The notes under the pieces are model-generated. The model did not search any database. It was not told the origin of the DNA and saw nothing but the letters and a program-made list of their open reading frames with translations. Source: Hyphomicrobiales bacterium (GTDB lineage: Bacteria > Pseudomonadota > Alphaproteobacteria > Rhizobiales > JAJFHC01). Taken from it: a DNA stretch of 10,110 nt. How positions within the stretch are numbered: the first letter of the stretch is position 1; the number at the start of each line of letters is the position of its first letter. The translations under genes were made by a program, and so were the position numbers. Below are positions 5,798-10,110 of the stretch, one piece after another. The DNA lies in NCBI GenBank assembly GCA_021775835.1, contig JAJFHC010000040.1:1-10110 (forward strand). Direction: 5' to 3'.

Positions 5798-7842
5798 AGT
5801 ACCACCCGCTTGTTCACGGTGCGCCAGAGAAATTCAGGCATGTCTGGAAAATCTTCAGTTGATTGTGCGGAGGTCCCTGATTTCATAGGGGGGGTGTCTT
5901 GATCCGGCGTTTGCGGGTCAATCGTGCAATCGCTGGTCGTAGGATCGATTTCATCGGCTGCGGGCCGATCTGTTTCACCGGCACATTGTTCAGATGGATT
6001 AACCTCCAAGGCCTCCGGTATCGGCAACAATTCCACGTCGTCGGGAAGCTGGTCGCCTATTATCAGACGTGCCGGTTTACCTCTCTTGTCTTCTTGGTTG
6101 ATAACGTATCCCAAAGCGACTGCGGTTTTCACCCGACGCCACGCAGCAGATGGGTCAATGTTCAGTTGATCGGCAACCTGTTTTTTTGTTGCCTCCGAAC
6201 CATCTTGCGTCAAGACGGCAATCGCCTCAACGGTCTCTCGAACAGTCTTTGAGACAGATGCATTCACACCTTCAGAAATCAGATCGACGACCAACTCCCG
6301 CACGACGGCATAGTCCTCAAGGGTCGCAATAATACGTCCATCGTCCTCCACCTGACGTGATGCTCGGTGAAGAATGGCATGCGCCTTGATCAAGGAAAGC
6401 ACTGTTGAGAAATCTCGCCTCAGTCTGGTGGCCGAAGGCGGCACCAATTCAGCGAGGTGTTCTGCGAATGGAATTGTGACGGCGCAGTTTCCGGTTGCAA
6501 TCCATTCTTGCAATGAATGCCATTCCGAAGCGTCTATCGGCGGCTTATCCTGTCTTGCTAGACTGCGAAGAATTTGCCGGGTTTGATCCGGAGTGTCGGT
6601 CACTGTAATCGAAAGAAGACGGGTTTCGTTCTCCGGGTGGAGGCCGGTCTGGGTAGTGGTGATGATCAGTCCTGTTGGACCTTCCCGTTCAATCAGCCTT
6701 GCGCCAAAACCATCATTTGTCTTTTCAACAGTTTCATACCGAACTCGACCCTCACTCAAAAGGGAGCGGATCAGATATGAGGCTATTTCGCTTTGCATGC
6801 CTGTGGCTTCGTAGATCACAAGGAACCGGTTTTTCAAGGGCTCGTTGCCGTATGCAAGGGCTCGATCAGACATCGCTGTCAAAGCGTAATAGGCGTCCGG
6901 TGGGAAGAATGAGGTCACCTTCTCAGTGGTATATGATTTGCCGCCGCTGGACGGTCCCTTGACCGCCATTGAGACAGGTCGATCAAGCACCCGGCTGGTC
7001 AGTGCCAAGTACAAGAGCTTCACTAGACACTCTTCTCCGACGACGCCTGATTGTTGGACCGTGTCAGCGAATTTGTCCAAGATGCTATGGCATGAGGCCA
7101 GATCACCGCATTTCTTGTGCAAGTGTTCCAGCCTTATCGCCTGCTCAACTTTTGAGTGTTCTGACCAAGGAGTGGATACCGCTTGCGCCGACTCCCATGC
7201 GTCCATGAAACCGTCGGGATCAGCAATGTGTAGATCGCTGACATCCTTTGCGCCTTGGATTCGAACAAGTTGAACACGGTCGCGAATGCTAGATTTCGCT
7301 AGCCATTCAAGCATCTGTGCTCCGCCTTTGTCCGGTTCAATAACAACGAAGATCGTCTCGAAATCTGCAAGGTATGGGGCATCCCGCTCTTCCTTCCAGC
7401 TCGATGCACCGGGACCGCCCAGAGCGCTCACGCCCTGATGCCAGAGGGTGTGGCAGTCGCTTTCTCCTTCAACCAGCACAACAGAGTTTGAGGCACTATT
7501 CAGACGCGATAGACCGTAGAGGGAGGGCTTAGATCCCTTCTTCCAACTAAACCGAGTGGTTCCATTGGCATCATCATGCATGGCCAAGCGGAATCGGGTA
7601 GCCGGTTCGGTTCCGTTCTCGTCGGTATAGGGAATTCGGACAGCCGGATGGTTGCAATAAGTGATTGTGCTGAGTCCGAGGTCTTTCAGAAATTCTTCAG
7701 GCAAGCATTTCGCTGAAGCGTATTGTGCCAACGTGCATCCGGACGATTGACCGATTGACCGCTGAATCGGGGAATCAGACTCCCCCCTCCCCGAAGGGGT
7801 TGAAGTTGGATTTTCCTCCACTGGTGTTGGGTCTTGCTTCAT
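5794..7842 (-). CDS. Toprim plus P-loop ATPase replication protein (primase/helicase-like), 682 residues
   Basis: In order: a polar N-terminus (1-37); a region like the primase core (40-115); a Toprim fold with VVLVEGESD at 121-129 (E125 the probable catalytic glutamate) and VVIEPDKGG at 166-174 in place of the usual D-x-D; a P-loop KGPSSGGKS at 295-303; a Walker B-like LVIYEA at 341-346; a sensor/arginine-finger-like stretch GLIITTTQTGLHPENETRLL at 391-410; a winged-helix-like part near 520-590; and an acidic, Thr/Pro-rich tail. It should make primers and move on DNA at the element's own origin together with the zinc-domain-like protein upstream. I start at 7842: this ATG overlaps the preceding stop as ATGA and has GGGGG eight bases upstream. 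An in-frame ATG at 7872 lacks a good site. Confidence 0.83.
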   Translation of the reverse strand: MKQDPTPVEENPTSTPSGRGESDSPIQRSIGQSSGCTLAQYASAKCLPEEFLKDLGLSTITYCNHPAVRIPYTDENGTEPATRFRLAMHDDANGTTRFSWKKGSKPSLYGLSRLNSASNSVVLVEGESDCHTLWHQGVSALGGPGASSWKEERDAPYLADFETIFVVIEPDKGGAQMLEWLAKSSIRDRVQLVRIQGAKDVSDLHIADPDGFMDAWESAQAVSTPWSEHSKVEQAIRLEHLHKKCGDLASCHSILDKFADTVQQSGVVGEECLVKLLYLALTSRVLDRPVSMAVKGPSSGGKSYTTEKVTSFFPPDAYYALTAMSDRALAYGNEPLKNRFLVIYEATGMQSEIASYLIRSLLSEGRVRYETVEKTNDGFGARLIEREGPTGLIITTTQTGLHPENETRLLSITVTDTPDQTRQILRSLARQDKPPIDASEWHSLQEWIATGNCAVTIPFAEHLAELVPPSATRLRRDFSTVLSLIKAHAILHRASRQVEDDGRIIATLEDYAVVRELVVDLISEGVNASVSKTVRETVEAIAVLTQDGSEATKKQVADQLNIDPSAAWRRVKTAVALGYVINQEDKRGKPARLIIGDQLPDDVELLPIPEALEVNPSEQCAGETDRPAADEIDPTTSDCTIDPQTPDQDTPPMKSGTSAQSTEDFPDMPEFLWRTVNKRVVL

Positions 7843-8144
7843 GATTTTGCCCCCACCATGCCTTGCAGGCATCGTGCAGCTTCACCTTGTGACAGGCTCT
7901 TCAGGTATGCGTACAGGCTGATGACATCACTGCCGCTGTCACCGGTAGCGAAGTCCCCCCAACGCCCGGTGCGGGTGTTAATCTTGAAAGATCCAAGATT
8001 GCGATCCACGCGAGTTGGATTCAGAGCTTGGTATTCGTGACCGTGCAATACACCGCCGGGCAGCCATGTATTGAGCAGGTCCGGTAGGCACCTGAGGCAT
8101 GCCCGATTGATGGCGTGGAAATCAACTTTGTTGCGAGGCATCAT
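7839..8144 (-). CDS. Primase zinc-domain-like protein lacking zinc ligands, 101 residues
   Basis: Residues from about GHEYQALNP to GRWGDFATGDSGSDVISLYA follow the layout of the CHC2 zinc domain of DnaG-type primases ('G-x-EY...CP-F-H...PSF-x-V...W-x-C-F-G-C-G-x-GG-D-x-IS'). At the positions of the zinc cysteines and histidine there are now N-P-x-R and W-G-D-F-A-T-G-D, so zinc is probably not bound; such ligand-free versions are known in plasmid and phage primases. It would read DNA for the Toprim protein, giving a primase split over two genes. The start at 8144 has GGAGG (8151-8155) six bases upstream and overlaps the alpA stop as ATGA; the next ATG at 8141 is also possible, and an in-frame ATG at 8195 lies inside alpA. 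Confidence 0.72.
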   Translation of the reverse strand: MMPRNKVDFHAINRACLRCLPDLLNTWLPGGVLHGHEYQALNPTRVDRNLGSFKINTRTGRWGDFATGDSGSDVISLYAYLKSLSQGEAARCLQGMVGAKS

Positions 8145-8350
8145 TGTTGGCCTCCACCTGAAGTGATTGATTCCTTCACACGGTCTTCCATCCAAGACAC
8201 GACATCGGACTCAAGCCATGCCACTGAGTTCGGCCCAATCTGGATTCTCTTTGGGAAATGTCCGCTTTTCTCCCACCTCCATAATGTGCTAGGTGAAACA
8301 CCAGTAATCTCTAGTATTTTTGTCAATCTTATAAAAGTATATTCAGTCAT
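8141..8350 (-). CDS. alpA: AlpA-family DNA-binding regulator, 69 residues
   Basis: The protein (MTEYTFIRLTKILEITGVSP then STLWRWEKSGHFPKRIQIG) is a short MerR-like winged helix-turn-helix of the AlpA type: turn at GVSPSTLWRWEKSG, wing at FPKRIQIGPNSVAW, and the final ESDVVSWME helix. AlpA proteins activate or repress excision and replication genes of P4-like prophages and phage satellites. Here it is the first gene of the replication operon, so it may control that operon and excision. I start at 8350: GAGAAAG lies six bases upstream, while the ATG at 8365 has no site. A TATAAT box lies just upstream. Confidence 0.85.
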   Translation of the reverse strand: MTEYTFIRLTKILEITGVSPSTLWRWEKSGHFPKRIQIGPNSVAWLESDVVSWMEDRVKESITSGGGQQ

Positions 8351-8365
8351 TAATCTTTCTCGCAT

Positions 8366-8726
8366 GTATTATATATGATCTACTTCACTCTCATACAATA
8401 CAATACGCACCCATGGTCTGCTAACCCCCCAAGAGAAATTTAAAAATCCCATATTTATTAATGAGTAAATGAGATTCGGCAAAATTTGTTTTGTAAGTAT
8501 AGATTGGAGATTCCGAATCGATTGCGGTCGTCGGGAATCCAGAGTCGTAGATGCTTGAGTGGGGCCGGTCGCTAATCAGACCGGACTCGACTTGTCGCGG
8601 TTATTGCCGTGTTCGTTGGTCAAAGCAAAACCAGCGCAAGCCAAACTCAATGAAACTTAGCAATACTGCAATAAGGGTTGGTGCGTTGAGAGTGACAGGC
8701 TGAGTCAGGGCCGGCCTTGCACAGGG
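8366..8726. other. Non-coding region between alpA and integrase with inverted repeats
   Basis: No convincing gene is seen in these 361 bases. They hold a TATAAT for the alpA operon (8368-8373), a short tandem ATACA repeat (8393-8405), an AT-rich part (8430-8510), a 7-base inverted repeat GATTCGG/CCGAATC (8473-8479 and 8513-8519), CAAAA-TTTG-TTTTG inside it, and a hairpin CCGGTC/GACCGG (8565-8570 and 8579-8584) with partly paired GAGT/ACTC flanks. The hairpin has no T-run, so it is not a classic terminator. AlpA binding sites or a replication origin would fit the position. Confidence 0.45.
8368..8398 (-). promoter_or_regulatory. Probable promoter of the alpA operon
   Basis: On the minus strand a perfect TATAAT (8373-8368) lies about 18 bases before the alpA ATG. 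The best -35 candidate is TTGTAT (8398-8393) at a wide 19-base spacing. A strong -10 with a weak -35 suggests a promoter that needs an activator, possibly AlpA itself; this is inference. Confidence 0.45.
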
Positions 8727-9872
8727 TCAACGCTTATGCAACAGGTCGTCCCAAGCTGACATCGCGGCCTTACGTTGATCAAGGTATTGCCCACGCTGGT
8801 ACACGGCGGCCACGCCACGTACAACACCATTCACATGATTAAGGATCTTGTCGATGACAACAGGATTGATTGCCAAAGTCTCTGTCGTGTGTGTGGCAAA
8901 AGACCTACGGATGTCGTGGATGGTCCAGTCCGTAACACCTGATAGTGTGTCGATGCGGTGTTTGGCTTTCGAAAACCCGGACACAGGATTTGCCCCGGTT
9001 GTTGTGAATAGAAACGGGCTGTCGTCAATCCGGGGCATTGATGTGAGGATGTCGACAGCTGTGGGACTCAGGTGCACAAAGTGCATTTTTGCATTTTTTG
9101 CCTTCGCTGCAGGCAGGGTCCAGTTGCATTCCTTAAAATCAAACTCCGGCCACTCTGCTCCAGCAACTTCCTGACGGCGTTGCCCGGTAAGTATCAAGAG
9201 CTGAAACATGGGGCCAAATGGATATCCCATCTTAGTAGCGGCAGCCCAGACAGTACGGAGTTCCTCAAGAGTAAGCACCCGGTCCCTGTCGTTCTCCTTT
9301 GCCTGCGCCGGGATACCGTTCACGGGGGAGGACTCTATAATCCCGCGTTCCACGGCCCAGTTGAACATGCGACGGAGGTAGGCACGGACACGATTGGCGT
9401 GGATAGGAGCTCCTCTGTCCACAATGCCATCAAGGATCTTGAGAATATCGGCACGCGTTATGGTATCTATGGACTTACGGCCAAGACTTGGTAATGCGTC
9501 GACGGTGAGGGCGCGTCGGACCCCAAAAGAAGAACGGTTGCCGTCTTGATCTCGCCGCATCCAGTCTTCGAAAACCATCTCGAATGTTGGGACATCCTGT
9601 GGGACCGGGAGTGATCCATCGGCCATTGAGCTCAATACGGGACCAGCTCTGAGACGCGCATCAGACAGAGACAGGTCAGGATATCTTCCCAACGTGACCC
9701 GTTTCATCCGTCCGCTAATCCTTCTCATGACAAACCAGCTTTTCGTGCCGGTTGGGGCGACGCGAAGGCCCAGACCCCTGAGTGCTGCGTCAAACAGATC
9801 GTAACGTGTCGGCCTTGGTTTCAGGCGCCGTAGCATGACGTCGGTGAAAGCCTTGTCAGCAAGTTTGGGCAT
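8727..9872 (-). CDS. int: Tyrosine site-specific recombinase (P4-type integrase), 381 residues
   Basis: It inserts and excises the element at the attachment site by strand exchange. Residues 1-90 form the arm-binding domain of P4-type integrases (DUF4102), with LRGLGLRVAPTGTKSWFVMR and VTLGRYPDLSLSDAR. A core-binding helical domain follows (95-195). The catalytic residues are all present: R232 in LLILTGQRRQEV, H319 and R322 in IHDIRR, H346 in ILNHVNG, and the nucleophile Y358 in VAAVYQRG. Its length is normal for the family, so the enzyme looks intact. AAAGGA five bases before the ATG supports the start. The gene begins about 160 bases from a tRNA-His fragment, and short direct repeats in between are candidate arm sites. 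Confidence 0.94.
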   Translation of the reverse strand: MPKLADKAFTDVMLRRLKPRPTRYDLFDAALRGLGLRVAPTGTKSWFVMRRISGRMKRVTLGRYPDLSLSDARLRAGPVLSSMADGSLPVPQDVPTFEMVFEDWMRRDQDGNRSSFGVRRALTVDALPSLGRKSIDTITRADILKILDGIVDRGAPIHANRVRAYLRRMFNWAVERGIIESSPVNGIPAQAKENDRDRVLTLEELRTVWAAATKMGYPFGPMFQLLILTGQRRQEVAGAEWPEFDFKECNWTLPAAKAKNAKMHFVHLSPTAVDILTSMPRIDDSPFLFTTTGANPVSGFSKAKHRIDTLSGVTDWTIHDIRRSFATHTTETLAINPVVIDKILNHVNGVVRGVAAVYQRGQYLDQRKAAMSAWDDLLHKR

Positions 9873-9882
9873 AGAGTCCTTT

Positions 9883-9903
9883 GGGTTACATATAGGGTTA
9901 CAT
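9883..9903 (+). repeat. Direct repeat GGGTTACAT, candidate integrase arm sites
   Basis: GGGTTACAT occurs at 9883-9891 and again at 9895-9903, a period of 12 bases, directly before the integrase start. Short tandem repeats in this position are typical arm-type binding sites of P4-like integrases, which would also let the enzyme repress its own gene. Confidence 0.45.
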
Positions 9904-9916
9904 GAGACATAGCTTC

Positions 9917-9934
9917 CGATGCAATGCGATGCAA
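9917..9934 (+). repeat. Direct repeat CGATGCAA
   Basis: CGATGCAA is present at 9917-9924 and 9927-9934. The 10-base period puts both copies on the same face of the helix. It lies between the integrase start and the attachment site, so an excisionase, AlpA or integrase site is plausible. Confidence 0.35.
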
Positions 9935-9944
9935 GCCCATGGGC
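9935..9944. promoter_or_regulatory. Palindrome GCCCATGGGC, possible operator
   Basis: This perfect 10-base palindrome lies just downstream of the proposed integrase -10 box, where a bound repressor would block transcription. No known family can be assigned. Confidence 0.3.
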
Positions 9945-9975
9945 ATAAGAATCTCAATTTACACCTATATGTCAA
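9945..9975 (-). promoter_or_regulatory. Possible integrase promoter
   Basis: On the minus strand a perfect TTGACA (9975-9970) is followed after 19 bases by TCTTAT (9950-9945). The spacing is longer than usual, so the promoter may be weak or may need bending. The transcript would have a leader of about 65 bases spanning both direct repeats. Confidence 0.35.
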
Positions 9976-10030
9976 TTGGATAATGTAATCTCGCTGAATA
10001 TCCATGACATCCCATGAATTGGGGAAGCAT

Positions 10031-10079
10031 GAGATTGTGGATCTAGAGGTCCCCCGTTCGATCCGGGGAGGCGGTACCA
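10031..10079 (+). tRNA. Partial tRNA-His (GTG), 3' part: attachment site of the element
   Basis: The sequence carries the anticodon loop TTGTGGA (10035-10041, anticodon GTG), variable loop AGGTC, the T arm CCCCG-TTCGATC-CGGGG (10052-10068), the 3' acceptor strand AGGCGGT, A73 and an encoded CCA (10077-10079). No D arm or matching 5' acceptor strand is present, and two of the five anticodon-stem pairs (27-43 and 28-42) are broken or wobble, where element sequence begins. It is therefore a 3' fragment, the expected second attachment site of an element inserted in a tRNA gene, not a working tRNA. With this orientation the intact tRNA-His should sit at the other element end, left of the window. 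A73 fits an alphaproteobacterial tRNA-His. Confidence 0.7.
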
Positions 10080-10110
10080 TCCAAGCATTTTTTTTGACTA
10101 TTTCCATGCA

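Noticed and set aside
5899..7273. Multiple plus-strand frames opposite the Toprim-ATPase gene
   Set aside because: All lie antisense to a gene with clear Toprim and P-loop motifs and lack ribosome binding sites.
8557..8584. GC hairpin as a terminator for the integrase gene
   Set aside because: It is followed by no T-run on either strand and has a bulged stem, so I list it only as an inverted repeat.
9898..10107. Minus-strand frame of 69 residues with VPPPRIERGTSR
   Set aside because: This is the antisense reading of a tRNA 3' end, a common false protein seen beside tRNA genes.
1..10110. CRISPR array or complete RNA gene
   Set aside because: No regularly spaced repeats and no complete tRNA or rRNA were found on either strand.

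Overview
The window looks like accessory DNA from an alphaproteobacterium of moderate GC content. Several features point there: a family of small helper proteins common on alphaproteobacterial islands (5136-5797), an IS3-type transposase end (2-100), and a partial tRNA-His with A73, a discriminator known from many alphaproteobacterial tRNA-His. Genus cannot be read from the sequence.

Right part (3830-10079): one end of an integrated element. A tyrosine recombinase gene (8727-9872, minus) starts about 160 bases inside a 3' tRNA-His fragment (about 10031-10079, plus) that is probably one attachment site; host DNA probably follows. Downstream of the integrase, after a 360-base non-coding region with inverted repeats, lies a tightly packed minus-strand operon. 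It encodes an AlpA-type regulator (8141-8350), a primase zinc-domain-like protein without the usual zinc ligands (7839-8144), a 682-residue Toprim plus P-loop ATPase replication protein (5794-7842), a TubC_N-like/zinc-cluster protein (5315-5797) and a 58-residue helper (5136-5312). Three of the four junctions are 4-base ATGA overlaps and the fourth is a 2-base gap. After a 220-base gap comes a single-pass membrane protein with a long disordered linker (3830-4915). Integrase, AlpA and a split primase form a self-replicating integrative element, similar in logic to phage satellites, but no capsid, packaging or conjugation gene is visible.

Left part (1-3829): a mosaic of cargo and mobile-element debris. 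It holds the end of an IS3-family element (1-139), a possible PD-(D/E)XK-like nuclease (173-805, minus), a divergent plus-strand group of a small unknown protein (1052-1273), a possible 39-residue zinc-ribbon protein (1365-1484) and an HNH-type protein (1485-2288). Then come the tail of a serine resolvase (to 2444), a GIY-YIG/T5orf172 protein (2722-3456) whose second half is strikingly AT-rich, and a short fragment resembling an S1/P1 nuclease C-terminus (to 3820). Three nuclease-like genes side by side suggest a defence or mobility cargo, but no complete known defence system is recognisable.

The second attachment site and an intact tRNA-His are not in the window, so the far end of the element cannot be placed. 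No rRNA, complete tRNA or CRISPR array was seen.
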